Origin: Dechloromonas denitrificans
Lineage (GTDB): Bacteria > Pseudomonadota > Gammaproteobacteria > Burkholderiales > Rhodocyclaceae
Direction of reading: 5' to 3'
NCBI RefSeq assembly: GCF_020510685.1
Contig: NZ_CP075185.1
Location: 4,109,001 to 4,173,000 of the forward strand
DNA length: 64,000 bases
Shown: one piece after another, positions 1 through 9,688 of the stretch
Position numbering within the stretch: the stretch's first letter is position 1
Layout: the number at the start of each line of letters is the position of its first letter
Position numbers and translations under genes: made by a program
The notes under the pieces: model-generated
Seen by the model: the letters and a program-made list of their open reading frames with translations, nothing else
Database searches by the model: none
What the model was told of the DNA's origin: nothing

Positions 1-918
1 TTGCGGCAGAGTCAGCGCCGGGCGTTGCGCCAGCTGGAATTCGCCGCGTGCGAACATGCCGGCGCGGACGGCGTCGGTAGCCGGCAAATCGACATAGACC
101 AGCCCGTTACGGGTCTGCGGATCGACGCTCGGTGCAACGACCCGCACGCTACCGCGCACCGTTCCGCCATTCGGGCTGATCAGGACCGCGGCCAGGCCGG
201 GCTTGAGGTAGACCAGGTCGGTCGACGGGACTTCGGCCCGCCATTCCAGCCGGCCGCCGCGGATCAGCCGGAACAGTTCCTGCCCGGATTGGGTCAGCGA
301 ACCGACGGTCGCGCTGCGCGCCGAGATCACGCCGGCATCCGGAGCCAGCACGTTGGTCTTGCTCATTTTCACTTCGGCCGCCTGCTGCCGGGCACGCGCC
401 GCGGCCAGCCGGGCGGCGGCGGTATGCTGGGCCGTCTGGAACTGGGTATTGAGTTGCGAGCTGTAGAAACCCTTGGCCTTCAGCTCCGTGGCCCGCTCGG
501 CATTGCCCTTCGCTTCCATCGCACTGGCCTGGGTTTCGGCCACGCTGGCCTGGGCTTCGGCGAGTTCGCTGGCCACCGTGTCGCTGGCGATGCGCGCCAG
601 GGCCTGGCCTTTGCGAACCTGATCGCCGACCTGGACGAGCACTTCGGTGATCCGGTAATTGCTGATTTCCGGCCCGATCACCGCCTCCTGCCAGGCCACG
701 ACATTGCCATTGGCCGGCAGCACTTGCGGCCAGTCTTCGGCCTGCAGCGAGATCAAACTGACCGTCAGCGCCGGCTTGGCGGCTGGCGCAACCGTCGCTG
801 CCGGCTTTTTCGCGGCCGGGCCGGCAAAGAAAAGGGCGCCGGCTGCCAGCACGGCAACCAGCACCAGCCCGACGCGGGTCTGCCGCTTGGCAAGCGGCCC
901 CGAAGAAAAGAGTTTCAT
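1..918 (-). CDS. RND efflux periplasmic adaptor subunit (membrane fusion protein), 3' end cut by window
   Basis: The frame is open from an ATG at 918 to the window edge (306 codons, no stop seen). The product begins MKLFSSGPLAKRQ, followed by a hydrophobic anchor at about residues 14-32. Next come a first lipoyl-like half (VGDQVRKGQALARI, about 95-110), an Ala/Gln/Glu-rich alpha-hairpin (about 110-185), the second lipoyl half (LAPDAGVISARSATVGS) and a beta-barrel stretch (PGLAAVLISPNGG). This is the usual HlyD/AcrA-type order. Such adaptors bridge an inner-membrane RND pump and an outer-membrane channel, so the pump gene is expected just outside the window. The substrate cannot be told. An AGG about 8 bases before the ATG is a weak ribosome site. 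It lies 112 bases after the CoA-transferase gene on the same strand. Confidence 0.85.
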   Translation of the reverse strand, partial: MKLFSSGPLAKRQTRVGLVLVAVLAAGALFFAGPAAKKPAATVAPAAKPALTVSLISLQAEDWPQVLPANGNVVAWQEAVIGPEISNYRITEVLVQVGDQVRKGQALARIASDTVASELAEAQASVAETQASAMEAKGNAERATELKAKGFYSSQLNTQFQTAQHTAAARLAAARARQQAAEVKMSKTNVLAPDAGVISARSATVGSLTQSGQELFRLIRGGRLEWRAEVPSTDLVYLKPGLAAVLISPNGGTVRGSVRVVAPSVDPQTRNGLVYVDLPATDAVRAGMFARGEFQLAQRPALTLPQ

Positions 919-1030
919 GCAAAAACCTGTGTCGACTGCGACCTGAAGGAAGCCGCCCCCGGTGGAGCGGCAATCGGCCAATGATAGCCTGCCCGCCGCC
1001 GCCCCCGGCCAACAAATGACGCTGTGGTGA

Positions 1031-3034
1031 TCAGCCCTTGCGCAGATTGCCTTCCGCTTCGTCGGCATTCTCGTAGATCTGCGGCGCGATCTGTTGTTTT
1101 TCCAGCGCTTCGCCGAGCTTCATGCGCAGGAAAGTGCTGGCGGTGTAGCGCGTCACATTGTGATAGTGACGCTCCATGATGCCCTTGACGATACCGATGT
1201 AGTCATCGACCAGTTCCGGCACGATCGAGAAGCGGTCGTAATTGACGATGGCATTGACCTTGTGGCCGATCGGCGCCAAGGCGGCTTCGACCGCTTCGAG
1301 AATGCGCGTGATGTCGTTTTCGCTGCGTACCGAGAGGCCGGCGAAATCGACAAAAAACAGGTCCTGCGCGGCATCGTAAGAAAGGCGCTCGGCCAACGGA
1401 CGCTCGAGCATCGCCGGACGGATGCCCATCGGCTGATCGACAAAGATGCGGGCATCCATCAGCTTGGGCGGCTCATGCATGATCGGCGTGAAGGCCATCC
1501 GCTCGAGAATGTCCGTTTGCAGATCGACGCCCGGCGCGACTTCGATCAATTCCAGCCCGTCGGCGGTCAGCTTGAAAACGCAGCGCTCGGTGATGTAGAG
1601 CACGGTCTTGCCCCACTTGGCGGCCTGCGAACCGCTGAAGGTGCGATGTTCGACTTCCTCGACGAACTTGGTCGCCTTGCCGTCCTCGATGATCTGCAGC
1701 TTGCCTTCGTTCACCGCGACTTCCAGATTGCCGGCGGTGAAGGTGCCGACGAAGACCACTTTCTTGGCATTCTGCGAAATGTTGATGAAGCCGCCGGCCC
1801 CGGCCAGGCGCGGGCCGAACTTGGAGACGTTGAGATTACCCTGGCGGTCGGCCTGGGCCAGGCCGAGGAAGGCGATGTCCAGCCCGCCGCCATCGTAGAA
1901 ATCAAACTGGCTGGGCTGGTCGATGATCGCCTGGGCGTTGGTCGCCGCCCCGAAACTCAGGCCGCCGGCCGGCACGCCGCCGATCACGCCGGGTTCGGCG
2001 GTCAGGGTCAGCAGGTCGATCACCTGCTCTTCGGCTGCGACATTGGCGACGCCTTCCGGCATGCCGATGCCGAGATTGACCACGGCATTCGCCTGCAATT
2101 CGAGCGCCGCCCGGCGGGCGATGATCTTGCGCTCGCTCATCGGCATCGCGGCGATCGCCGACATCGGCACTTTGATCTCGCCGGCGAAAGCCGCGCTGTA
2201 CGGTTCGCTGAAAGTCTGCATGTGGTATTCCGGCTTTTCGGCGACCACCACGCAGTCGACGAGAATGCCGGGAATCTTCACCTGACGCGGGTTCAACGTG
2301 CCGCGCTCGGCGATCCGCTCGACCTGGACGATGACGATGCCGCCCGAATTGCGCGCCGCCATGGCGATGGCCAGCGCTTCCAGCGTCAGCGCCTCCTTCT
2401 CCATGGTGATGTTGCCGTCCGGGTCGGCCGTCGTGCCGCGAATGATCCCGACATTGATCGGCAGCGCCTTGTAAAACAGGTATTCCTCGCCGTCGATTTC
2501 CATCAGCCGGACGACCTCCTTGGTCGTCATCTCGTTCAGCTTGCCGCCGCCGAAGCGCGGGTCGACGAAGGTGCCGAGGCCGACCCGGGTGATGGTGCCG
2601 GGCTTGCCCGCGGCGATGTCGCGGAACATGTGGGTGATCACCCCTTGCGGCAGGTTGTAGGCTTCGATGCGATTGGCCACCGCCAGTTGCTGCAGCTTGG
2701 GGACCAGCCCCCAGTGGCCGCCGATCACGCGGCCGACCAGGCCGTCATGGCCGAGGTGGTTGAGCCCGCGTTCCTTGCCGTCGCCCTGCCCGGCGGCATA
2801 GACCAGGGTCAGGTTGCGCGGGCTGCCGAGGCCATGCATGTCGGCCTGTTCGCCTTCGAGAAAGCGTTCTTCCAGGGCAATCGCGATGTTCTCGGCAAAG
2901 CCGATGCCGACGAAACCGCCAGTGGCGACGGTGTCGCCGTCCTTGATCAGGCGCACGGCATCGCGCGCCGTGACGACCTTGCCGGTATCGGAAGCACGCA
3001 GCGATGCCGCCATCGGGTGACGGGTAAGGGCCAT
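1031..3034 (-). CDS. Family I acyl-CoA:acetate/3-ketoacid CoA-transferase, fused subunits with C-terminal extension
   Basis: A 667-residue enzyme in which both halves of a family I CoA-transferase are fused. The first half (about 20-280) has [20 protein letters not shown]. The second half (about 300-525) has the glycine-rich [18 protein letters not shown] and the TAEPGVIGG segment near residue 350 that carries the glutamate expected to form the CoA thioester. It would move CoA between an acyl-CoA and acetate, propionate or a 3-keto/3-hydroxy acid in the cytoplasm. YdiF/propionate CoA-transferase relatives are near 520 residues, so about 130 residues after 535 are extra and I cannot name that domain. 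The ATG at 3034 has AGGAGA 8 bases upstream. It lies 30 bases after the GntP-type permease gene, so transport and activation of one carboxylate are probably coupled. Confidence 0.88.
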   Translation of the reverse strand: MALTRHPMAASLRASDTGKVVTARDAVRLIKDGDTVATGGFVGIGFAENIAIALEERFLEGEQADMHGLGSPRNLTLVYAAGQGDGKERGLNHLGHDGLVGRVIGGHWGLVPKLQQLAVANRIEAYNLPQGVITHMFRDIAAGKPGTITRVGLGTFVDPRFGGGKLNEMTTKEVVRLMEIDGEEYLFYKALPINVGIIRGTTADPDGNITMEKEALTLEALAIAMAARNSGGIVIVQVERIAERGTLNPRQVKIPGILVDCVVVAEKPEYHMQTFSEPYSAAFAGEIKVPMSAIAAMPMSERKIIARRAALELQANAVVNLGIGMPEGVANVAAEEQVIDLLTLTAEPGVIGGVPAGGLSFGAATNAQAIIDQPSQFDFYDGGGLDIAFLGLAQADRQGNLNVSKFGPRLAGAGGFINISQNAKKVVFVGTFTAGNLEVAVNEGKLQIIEDGKATKFVEEVEHRTFSGSQAAKWGKTVLYITERCVFKLTADGLELIEVAPGVDLQTDILERMAFTPIMHEPPKLMDARIFVDQPMGIRPAMLERPLAERLSYDAAQDLFFVDFAGLSVRSENDITRILEAVEAALAPIGHKVNAIVNYDRFSIVPELVDDYIGIVKGIMERHYHNVTRYTASTFLRMKLGEALEKQQIAPQIYENADEAEGNLRKG

Positions 3035-3064
3035 TTTTGTCTCCTCTTTATATTTATTGGCGGA

Positions 3065-4462
3065 TCAAACAATACCGGTCGCGTAATACACGCCGATCAC
3101 CACGAACACCGCCACGGTCTTGATGATGGTGATGGCGAAAATGTCCTTGTACGACTGGCGATGGGTCAGGCCGGTGACGGCGAGCAGCGTGATGACGGCG
3201 CCATTGTGCGGCAGCGTGTCCATGCCGCCGGAAGCCATCGAGGCGACGCGGTGGAACACTTCGAGCGGAATGCCGGCCGCCTGGGCGTTGGCGATGAAGG
3301 TCTCGGCCATGGCCGCCAACGCGATGCCCATGCCGCCCGAGGCCGAGCCGGTGATGCCGGCCAGCGCGGTAACGGTGATCGCCTCATTGACCAGCGGGTT
3401 GGGAATCGCCGACAGGGCGTTGGCGACGACCAGGAAACCCGGCAGGGCGGCGATCACCGCCCCGAAACCGTATTCGGAAGCGGTATTCATGGTGGCCAGC
3501 AGGGCGCCGCCGATGGCCCCCTTGCTGCCTTCGGCAAACTTGCTGAAGACGTTTCTCCAGGCAAAGACGAAGACCGTGGCGATGCCGACCAGCAGCGCGC
3601 CTTCGACGGCCCAGATGGCGGCGACCGCCTTGGTCTGCTGGACGACCGGCGCCGCCTTGCCGATCACGGCGGGAATGAAGGAAACCTTCTCACCGTAGAG
3701 CAGCGGGATGGCGGTAGTGAACACCTTGTTCATCACGCCGACCATGATCAGCGGCAGGATGGCGATCAGCGGATGCGCCAGTTTTTCGTGTTCGAACGGC
3801 TCCGGCTCATTGCTGTGACCGTCGCCGTAACCTTCGCCGGCAGCCGCCGCCCGACGCCGGCACGATTCGAGGTAGGCCAGGCCGCAGATCAGGATGAAGG
3901 CGGCGCCGATAATGCCCAGCCACGGTGCGGCATAGATGTCGGTCTTGAAGAAGGTGGTCGGGATGATGTTCTGGATCTGCGGCGTGCCGGGCAGCGAATC
4001 CATCGTCACGGTGAAGGCGCCGAGGGCGATGGTGCCGGGGATCAGGCGCTTGGGAATGCCGCCCTGGCGGAACATTTCGGCGGCGAACGGATAGACCGCG
4101 AAGACCACGACGAACAGCGAGACGCCGCCGTAGGTCAGCAGGGCGCAGACGATGACGATGGAGAGCATGGCCCGTTCGCGGCCGATGAAGTTGATCACCG
4201 AAGCGACGATGGCCTTCGAAAAGCCGGAGAGCTCGATCACCTTGCCGAAGACGGCGCCAAGCAGGAAGACCGGGAAGAAGTTTTTGACGAAGCCGACCAT
4301 CTTGTCCATGAACAGGCCGGTAAACATCGGGGCGACCAGATTGGGATCGACGAAGAGGACCGCCCCGAGGGCGGCAATCGGCGCGAAGAGGATGACGCTG
4401 TAGCCGCGATAGGCCACGAACATCAGAAAGGCCAGGGCGGCCAGTACGATGAGAAAGTCCAC
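3065..4462 (-). CDS. GntP-family carboxylate/hydroxy-acid permease
   Basis: A 465-residue polytopic inner-membrane protein. The GTG start at 4462 is chosen because AGGAGA lies just before it and MDFLIVLAALAFLMFVAYRG makes the first membrane helix. Features of the GntP/citrate-type fold include VFGKVIELSGFSKAI, the helix pair LSIVIVCALLTYGGVSLFVV, and a Gly/Ser-rich reentrant stretch GITGSASGGMGIALAAMAE. Family members import gluconate, hydroxybutyrate or similar small acids with protons. The CoA-transferase 30 bases downstream suggests a short-chain or 3-hydroxy acid as substrate, which is inference. A -24/-12 promoter about 42 bases upstream and an adjacent sigma-54 activator gene indicate inducible expression. 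Confidence 0.85.
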   Translation of the reverse strand: MDFLIVLAALAFLMFVAYRGYSVILFAPIAALGAVLFVDPNLVAPMFTGLFMDKMVGFVKNFFPVFLLGAVFGKVIELSGFSKAIVASVINFIGRERAMLSIVIVCALLTYGGVSLFVVVFAVYPFAAEMFRQGGIPKRLIPGTIALGAFTVTMDSLPGTPQIQNIIPTTFFKTDIYAAPWLGIIGAAFILICGLAYLESCRRRAAAAGEGYGDGHSNEPEPFEHEKLAHPLIAILPLIMVGVMNKVFTTAIPLLYGEKVSFIPAVIGKAAPVVQQTKAVAAIWAVEGALLVGIATVFVFAWRNVFSKFAEGSKGAIGGALLATMNTASEYGFGAVIAALPGFLVVANALSAIPNPLVNEAITVTALAGITGSASGGMGIALAAMAETFIANAQAAGIPLEVFHRVASMASGGMDTLPHNGAVITLLAVTGLTHRQSYKDIFAITIIKTVAVFVVIGVYYATGIV

Positions 4463-4502
4463 TGTTGTCTCCTTTATGAATTATTGCGGAACCGTCTCTC
4501 TC

Positions 4503-4517
4503 GCACGCCTTGTGCCA
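4503..4517 (-). promoter_or_regulatory. Sigma-54 (-24/-12) promoter of the permease/CoA-transferase operon
   Basis: The minus strand reads TGGCACAAGGCGTGC, against the RpoN consensus TGGCAC-N5-TTGC (one mismatch, spacing correct). It sits about 42 bases before the GTG of the permease gene. The next gene upstream encodes an AAA+ sigma-54 activator with a GAYTGA loop. A perfect 10-bp palindrome CTTGGCCAAG at 4552-4561 could be part of the activator site. Confidence 0.75.
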
Positions 4518-4621
4518 GAAACCCAAGCCGTTGAAAGTAATGGAAACCGGCCTTGGCCAAGCCGGCCGCCCCTCGCCATTGCGTCTGCCCGGGCGGACAT
4601 GCTGTCCGGCCTGGCAGACAC

Positions 4622-6043
4622 TCAGGCCGCCGTCAAGATTCCCAGCACGGCAATCTTCTCGTACAGCGCCGCCCGGGAAATGCCGAGCAGGCGGGCCGCC
4701 TGCGCCTTGTTGCCGTGCGCATGCCCGAGGGCGAGCCGGATCGCCTCGCGCTCGGCCTGCGCCACCGCCTCGGCCATGCCGCCGCCACTCGCCGCATCAG
4801 GCGCCGGAGGGACGTTGACGGCCGGCATCAAGCGATCGAGATCGACGGCATCGATCAGGTAGGCGTCCGACATCAACAGCGCCCGCTCCAGCACGTTCGA
4901 CAGCTCGCGCACATTGCCCGGCCAGTCGTGCAGACGCAGCCGCTCGATGGCGGCCGGGGTGATGCCGTGCACCGGCATGCCCTGGTGCCGGCAGATGTGG
5001 TCCACCAGGTGCTCGGCGAGCAGCGGAAAATCCTCCGGCCGGTCGCGCAGCGACGGCGTCTTCAGGGTAATGACATTGAGCCGGTAATAGAGATCGGCGC
5101 GGAAGCTGCCGGCCGCCACCATCTGTTCGAGATTGCGGCTGGTCGCCGCGATCACCCGGACATCGACGGTCTCCAGCCGGTTCGAGCCGACGGCCTCGAA
5201 CTCGTGCTCCTGCAAGGTGCGCAGCAACTTCGCCTGCAAGGCCAGCGACATGTCGCCGATCTCGTCAAGGAAGAGGGTGCCGCCATCGGCCAGCTTGAAC
5301 TTGCCGACCCGCCCGCGGCGATCCGCCCCGGTATAGGCGCCGGCGGCGACACCGAAGAACTCGGCTTCGAGCAGGGTTTCCGGCACGGCGGCGATGTTCA
5401 CCGCGACGAAACGCCCGCTGGCGCGCGGACTGGCGGCATGGATCGCCTGGGCCAGCAATTCCTTGCCGGTGCCGGTTTCGCCGAGGATCAGCACCGACGA
5501 AGTGGTGCGGGCCGCCCGCCGGGCCGCCAGCTTGAGCTCGCTACAGGCCGGCCCGATACCGACGAAACTGGAAAAGGTGTACTTGGTGCGCCGGGCTTCG
5601 GCCAGCTTGCGCTCGGCCTCGGCCAGATCGGCGCGCAGACGCTGGTGACGGGAAAACACCGGCGCCAGATGACGCGGGTCGTCGTAGAGCATGAAGCCGA
5701 CGGCGCCGACCACCTGCCCCGCCGCATCGCGCAGCGGCAGCCGGGTGACGACGAAGGCCCCTTGGCCGAAATCCATGATGTCGAGCATGATCGGCCGCCC
5801 GCTTTCGATCACCTGACGCATCTGGCTGTTCGGAATGACTTCCTCGACCGGCCGGCCGATGCTCGCCAGCGGATCGGCGATGCCGAGATGGTGGGCATAA
5901 CGGTCGGTCATCCAGACGACGTTGGCCGCGCCATCGACGATGATCGTCCCTTCGCAGACATCGGCGAAATGCGCGAGCAGCGATTGCTCCGCCAGCTCCC
6001 GCAAGTCTTCCCGCGCCGGACGGCCGTTCGGAACCGGGATCAA
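4622..6043 (-). CDS. Sigma-54-dependent transcriptional activator (PAS-AAA+-Fis HTH)
   Basis: A 473-residue enhancer-binding protein. Residues about 20-125 form a PAS-like sensor ([22 protein letters not shown]). The AAA+ domain has Walker A GETGTGKE, the sigma-54 contact loop GAYTGA, Walker [12 protein letters not shown] and [11 protein letters not shown]. The C-terminus is a Fis-type helix-turn-helix ([20 protein letters not shown]). There is no receiver domain, so it likely senses a ligand directly. The start is a TTG at 6043 whose last two bases overlap the TGA of the CBS gene (TTGA), suggesting coupled translation; no strong ribosome site is seen. The -24/-12 promoter just downstream makes the permease and CoA-transferase its likely targets. 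Confidence 0.9.
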   Translation of the reverse strand: MIPVPNGRPAREDLRELAEQSLLAHFADVCEGTIIVDGAANVVWMTDRYAHHLGIADPLASIGRPVEEVIPNSQMRQVIESGRPIMLDIMDFGQGAFVVTRLPLRDAAGQVVGAVGFMLYDDPRHLAPVFSRHQRLRADLAEAERKLAEARRTKYTFSSFVGIGPACSELKLAARRAARTTSSVLILGETGTGKELLAQAIHAASPRASGRFVAVNIAAVPETLLEAEFFGVAAGAYTGADRRGRVGKFKLADGGTLFLDEIGDMSLALQAKLLRTLQEHEFEAVGSNRLETVDVRVIAATSRNLEQMVAAGSFRADLYYRLNVITLKTPSLRDRPEDFPLLAEHLVDHICRHQGMPVHGITPAAIERLRLHDWPGNVRELSNVLERALLMSDAYLIDAVDLDRLMPAVNVPPAPDAASGGGMAEAVAQAEREAIRLALGHAHGNKAQAARLLGISRAALYEKIAVLGILTAA

Positions 6044-6624
6044 TTGGCGAGCGCCGCTTCGATTTCGGCGAAAGTCTGAGGCAGATCGAAGCCGAGCACC
6101 GGCACGCCGAGCAACCGGCCGATCTGCGTCGCCGAGAAGACGCCGCGCAGCCGCGGCTGACCGCTGGCCGGGTCGATGTCCTCGACCATGATGTGCTGCC
6201 GCCCGAGGCTTTTCAGCGCCTCGAGGATATCGCTGACGCGGGCGTTCAGCACTTCGTTGAGATACAGCGTGTCGATGCTGGCCGCCGGCACCATCAGGTC
6301 GCGCACCGTCAGCTCATCACGCTTGCCGCCGCGCGACTGGGCCAGTTGCATCGGCCGCTCGCCGAGAAGGTCGCGCGCCGAAATCAGCCCGTCGATCTGC
6401 TCATCGCCGGCACTCACCAGCAGCAGCCGCACGCCGCGCGAAATCATCCGGGCGTTGGCCTCGGCCAGCGAGGCGCCGGCCGCGATGGTCACCGCATTGA
6501 CCCGGGAAAAATCGGTCATCGCCTCGATCGCCGGCGAATCGGCGCCGATCAGGTTGAAACCGGCCGCGCACAGGCCGGCATTAGGGGAAAGTTTGTGCGT
6601 CCGCACCTTGGCTGCTAGCGTCAT
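6040..6624 (-). CDS. CBS-domain pair protein
   Basis: A 194-residue cytoplasmic protein made almost entirely of two CBS modules. The first contains VNAVTIAAGASLAEANARMI and GVRLLLV, the second LTVRDLMVPAASIDTLYL and SLGRQHIMVED. Such pairs bind adenosyl nucleotides and report energy state. The chosen ATG at 6624 has GGAGAC 6 bases upstream; a longer frame to 7383 exists but runs antisense through sixA and is not credible. The stop overlaps the TTG of the sigma-54 activator, so the two are probably translated together. A role as nucleotide-sensing partner of the activator is inference. Confidence 0.82.
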   Translation of the reverse strand: MTLAAKVRTHKLSPNAGLCAAGFNLIGADSPAIEAMTDFSRVNAVTIAAGASLAEANARMISRGVRLLLVSAGDEQIDGLISARDLLGERPMQLAQSRGGKRDELTVRDLMVPAASIDTLYLNEVLNARVSDILEALKSLGRQHIMVEDIDPASGQPRLRGVFSATQIGRLLGVPVLGFDLPQTFAEIEAALAN

Positions 6625-6801
6625 GATTGTCTCCATCCGTTCAGCGTTCGATAAATTCAGCCGAAAGCCGGAGGCCATATTTTTTTGAGTCGCCCACCGG
6701 CTTTGCGAGTATTCGGCGATTTCCGCCCCTTGGCAAGAGACCGCGGGAAAACCCTTAGAGCGGGCCGGACGCGAGCGGCCCTTGGCCGGCGCAGCGCAAC
6801 C

Positions 6802-6807
6802 TATAAT
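6802..6807 (+). promoter_or_regulatory. -10 element (TATAAT) upstream of sixA
   Basis: A perfect TATAAT lies about 35 bases before the first possible sixA start. The -35 region (CCCTTG/TTGGCC, 14-17 bases upstream) is a weak match. The divergent CBS gene starts at 6624, so this 0.2-kb gap should hold promoters in both directions. Confidence 0.5.
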
Positions 6808-6867
6808 CCGGCAATGTTGCGGTAACAATCGGAGGTCACCATGCCGGCTTTTTCCGGAGACAGAGCG

Positions 6868-7323
6868 ATGGATTTGTTGTTGTGGCGCCATGCCGAAGCC
6901 GAGGATGGCGAAGATGACCTGAAGCGGCGCCTGACCGAGCGCGGCCAGAAACAGGCGCGGATCATGGCGGCCTGGATCCATGCCCATCAGCCCAAGGATC
7001 TGCGCATCATCGCCAGCCCGGCGATCCGGACGCAACAGACCGCCGAGGCGCTCAAGCTGCCTTTCGAGACCCAGCGCAAGATCGGTCCCGAAGCCTGCGT
7101 CTCCGAACTGATCGCCGCGTCCGGCTGGCCCCAGGCCACCGGCTCGGTGTTGCTGATCGGTCACCAGCCTTCGCTCGGCCGCCTCGCAGCGCTGCTCCTG
7201 GCCGGCCACGAAACCGACTGGAGCATCAAGAAAGGCGCCCTGTGGTGGCTGACCAACCGCGTCCGCCGGGGCGAAACCCAGACCGTGCTGCGCGCCGTGA
7301 TCCCGGTCGAACTGCTGGAGTAG
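6868..7323 (+). CDS. sixA: SixA-type phosphohistidine phosphatase
   Basis: A histidine phosphatase of about 151 residues. The N-terminal catalytic motif is LLLWRHAEAE, and LIGHQPSLG holds the second active-site histidine. SixA enzymes remove phosphate from phosphohistidine on phosphotransfer or PTS proteins. The ATG at 6868 is preferred because family members begin M-x-L-x-x-RHA and GGAG sits 8 bases before it. A second in-frame ATG at 6841 has an even better GGAGG, so a 9-residue longer form is possible. The gene is followed by ppk2 on the same strand 58 bases later. Confidence 0.88.
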   Translation: MDLLLWRHAEAEDGEDDLKRRLTERGQKQARIMAAWIHAHQPKDLRIIASPAIRTQQTAEALKLPFETQRKIGPEACVSELIAASGWPQATGSVLLIGHQPSLGRLAALLLAGHETDWSIKKGALWWLTNRVRRGETQTVLRAVIPVELLE

Positions 7324-7381
7324 ACAAGGCTGCACCTTTGCCGTGAAATGAAACCTTCGCACCCGAGGATGGAGAGAAGGC

Positions 7382-8488
7382 ATGGTTACCAGGAAAAAAA
7401 CAACGACTACCCCGCCGGCCGCCGCCGCGAAAAAGCCGGCATCCCGTCAGCGCGCCGTCGCCCGCGGCGATATCGCCCCGACCTCGAGCGCCAGCGGCAT
7501 TGAAGAATTTTCCGTGAATGGCGCAGTGGCCGGTGCCGAAGAGACGAAACTGGGCGCCATGCGCGACGTGATCGCCGGCATGCCGACCAAGGAGTCGGTG
7601 GCTTTACTGCGCGACCTGCTCAAACAGCAGGGTGTCGTCGCCGATCACCTGCCCGCCAGCCCGGATGAGGAGCTGGTCAAGGACTGGCGCGACGGCGGCT
7701 ACCCGTACAAGAACCTGATGCAGCGCCGCAATTACGAGCGGCAGAAATACCGCCTGCAGGTCGAGCTGCTCAAGCTGCAGGCCTGGGTCAAGGAAACCGG
7801 CCAGAAGGTGGTGATCCTCTTCGAAGGCCGCGACGCGGCCGGCAAGGGCGGCACCATCAAGCGCTTCATGGAACACCTGAACCCGCGCGGCGCCCGCGTC
7901 GTCGCGCTGGAAAAACCAAGCGATATCGAACGCGGCCAATGGTACTTCCAGCGCTATGTCGAGCATCTGCCGACCAGCGGCGAAATCGTGCTGTTCGATC
8001 GTTCCTGGTACAACCGGGCCGGCGTCGAACGGGTCATGGGCTTCTGCTCGGAAGCCGAATACGCCGAATTCGTCCGCCAGGCGCCGGAATTCGAGCGCAT
8101 GCTGGCGCGCAATGGTACCCACCTGATCAAGTTCTGGTTCTCGGTCAGCCAGGAAGAGCAACGCCGGCGTTTCGGCGAGCGCAAGGTCCATCCGCTCAAG
8201 CAGTGGAAGCTGTCGCCGATCGACATGGCCTCGCTCGACAAGTGGGACGACTACACCAAGGCCAAGGAAGCGATGTTCTTCCACACCGATACGGCCGATG
8301 CGCCGTGGACGGTGATCAAGTCGAACTGCAAGAAACGGGCGCGGCTCAATGCCATGCGCTACGTGCTGCACAAGCTGCCGTACACCAACAAGGACACCAA
8401 CCGGATCGGCAACCTCGACCCATTGATCGTCGGCCGCGCCAACGTCGTCTACGAGCGTGGCGAGCAGCAGGGCCTGCCGATTCTCTAA
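7382..8488 (+). CDS. ppk2: Polyphosphate kinase 2
   Basis: A 368-residue class I PPK2 with a single kinase domain. Walker A is FEGRDAAGKGGTIKRF (about 140-155), followed by the family signatures GQWYFQRYVEHLP and FDRSWYNRAGVERVMGFC. The enzyme uses polyphosphate to phosphorylate ADP or GDP, or the reverse. The first 50 residues are an Ala/Lys/Thr-rich tail without conserved motifs. The ATG has GGAGAGAAGGC directly upstream. It follows sixA in the same direction; polyphosphate metabolism is prominent in many Rhodocyclales. Confidence 0.93.
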   Translation: MVTRKKTTTTPPAAAAKKPASRQRAVARGDIAPTSSASGIEEFSVNGAVAGAEETKLGAMRDVIAGMPTKESVALLRDLLKQQGVVADHLPASPDEELVKDWRDGGYPYKNLMQRRNYERQKYRLQVELLKLQAWVKETGQKVVILFEGRDAAGKGGTIKRFMEHLNPRGARVVALEKPSDIERGQWYFQRYVEHLPTSGEIVLFDRSWYNRAGVERVMGFCSEAEYAEFVRQAPEFERMLARNGTHLIKFWFSVSQEEQRRRFGERKVHPLKQWKLSPIDMASLDKWDDYTKAKEAMFFHTDTADAPWTVIKSNCKKRARLNAMRYVLHKLPYTNKDTNRIGNLDPLIVGRANVVYERGEQQGLPIL

Positions 8489-8508
8489 GCGGCCCGCCCC
8501 GGCGGGAT

Positions 8509-9000
8509 TCAGCTGATGACGTAGGAAGCGCTGCCGGTGGCGATCAGCAAGCCGGTTTCGTTTTCCAGCTTCATCTGCACCGAGGCGATACGGCCACCGA
8601 GGCGGGTAAGCCAGCCGGTGGCCGTGAATTTTTTGCCGATGCCCTGGCGCAGATAATCGGTGCGGAGGTCGATGGTGCCGAGGCGGCCGAAGCGCTGGGC
8701 GACCTGATCGGCCGTTTCGCTGTTGAATTTCTCGGCGATGGCGACGGTAACGGCAAAGCCGGCCACCGTATCGAGACAGGCGGCGATCACCCCGCCATGC
8801 AGACGGCCATGCAGATAATGGCCGATCAACTCCGGACGCATGGCAAAACTGAGCGCCGGCGCGGCCGGCTCGAAAGAAGCGACCTGCAGGCCAAGGACTT
8901 CGTTGAAACAGATGCGGTGCTCGAACATCTCGCGCAGCACCGCTTCCAGCCGGCTTTGCTCAGCGCTGGAACGACGATTGGGTAAGTGGGTATCAGGCAT
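8509..9000 (-). CDS. YigI-like hotdog-fold acyl-CoA thioesterase
   Basis: About 163 residues of PaaI/YigI-type hotdog fold. The signature helix is HGRLHGGVIAACLDTVAGFA, followed by LGTIDLRTDYLRQG, very like E. coli YigI (RMGTIDLRVDYLRPG). YigI hydrolyses medium-chain acyl-CoA. The ATG at 9000 is chosen with GGCGG just upstream; an in-frame ATG at 9042 would add 14 residues. The gene is convergent with ppk2, and a short GC hairpin (CCCGC/GCGGG) lies in the 20-base gap. Confidence 0.85.
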   Translation of the reverse strand: MPDTHLPNRRSSAEQSRLEAVLREMFEHRICFNEVLGLQVASFEPAAPALSFAMRPELIGHYLHGRLHGGVIAACLDTVAGFAVTVAIAEKFNSETADQVAQRFGRLGTIDLRTDYLRQGIGKKFTATGWLTRLGGRIASVQMKLENETGLLIATGSASYVIS

Positions 9001-9091
9001 CCGCCGATTATCGTGAGCATCCGGGCGCCGGGTCAACGGCATTTGCCGCTCGCTCTCGGCAAACTCGAACCTTACGGCCCGGGCAGCCGCC

Positions 9092-9688
9092 TCAGGACAC
9101 CGAAAGCCAGCCGATCATCAGCAGACCTGCGGCGGCGATCCAGCTGCCGGCGACGCGAACGACGATTTGCGGCCAGCCCTTGGGCAAGGCACAGACTTCG
9201 GCCGAGAGTATCGCCGTCACGCAGAATATGGCGCTGACCACGCCGCCCAGGGCCAGGCTGCTGGCCCCGGCGGGCGCCATGGTCGCGCCATTGACCAGGC
9301 CGTGCACCACGCCGGCACCGATCGCCAGCGCGGCAACGCCAAGCTGCCGCAGCTTGAAGTTGAGGGCGACCAAGGCGCCGGCCACACCGAAGGTCAGCGT
9401 GGTGAGCAAAGGCATCGCCGCCAGCGCCGGCCAACGCGCACCGATAAAACCGCCAACGAACCAGGCGATGGGCAGGGCGAACACGGCATAACGCGCCGCG
9501 ACAATGCCCCGCTGACCGGCCAGCAAGGCCAAGGCGACGACGACCAGCAGGTCGGAGGGGGTTACCGCAACATGGGCGATGCCATCATAAAACTCGCCAA
9601 AGCCAGTCTCGACGAGGTGAGCATTGACCGGCAAGGCCACCGCGACCCCCGCCAGCGCTAAAACGATTCGGCCAACGACGCGCCTCAT
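9092..9688 (-). CDS. HupE/UreJ-family membrane protein (third of the operon)
   Basis: A 198-residue protein with a signal-like N-terminus (IVLALAGVAVALPVNAHL) ending in a periplasmic His, followed by about five or six membrane helices. Helix-embedded residues such as GAGVVHGLVNGATMAPAG place it with HupE/UreJ proteins, which are linked to nickel or cobalt entry for hydrogenase and urease. No hydrogenase or urease gene is in the window. Its ATG overlaps the stop of the preceding gene (ATGA at 9685-9688), so it is the last gene of a tightly coupled four-gene operon. Confidence 0.75.
   Translation of the reverse strand: MRRVVGRIVLALAGVAVALPVNAHLVETGFGEFYDGIAHVAVTPSDLLVVVALALLAGQRGIVAARYAVFALPIAWFVGGFIGARWPALAAMPLLTTLTFGVAGALVALNFKLRQLGVAALAIGAGVVHGLVNGATMAPAGASSLALGGVVSAIFCVTAILSAEVCALPKGWPQIVVRVAGSWIAAAGLLMIGWLSVS

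Noticed and set aside
1094..4534. Very long open frame (about 1146 codons) on the plus strand
   Set aside because: It runs antisense to the CoA-transferase and permease genes, is rich in Arg/His/Asp/Gly as GC-rich shadow frames are, and has no motif.
6625..7383. N-terminal extension of the CBS protein to 447 residues
   Set aside because: It would be antisense to sixA; the ATG at 6624 has a proper ribosome site and matches the domain start.
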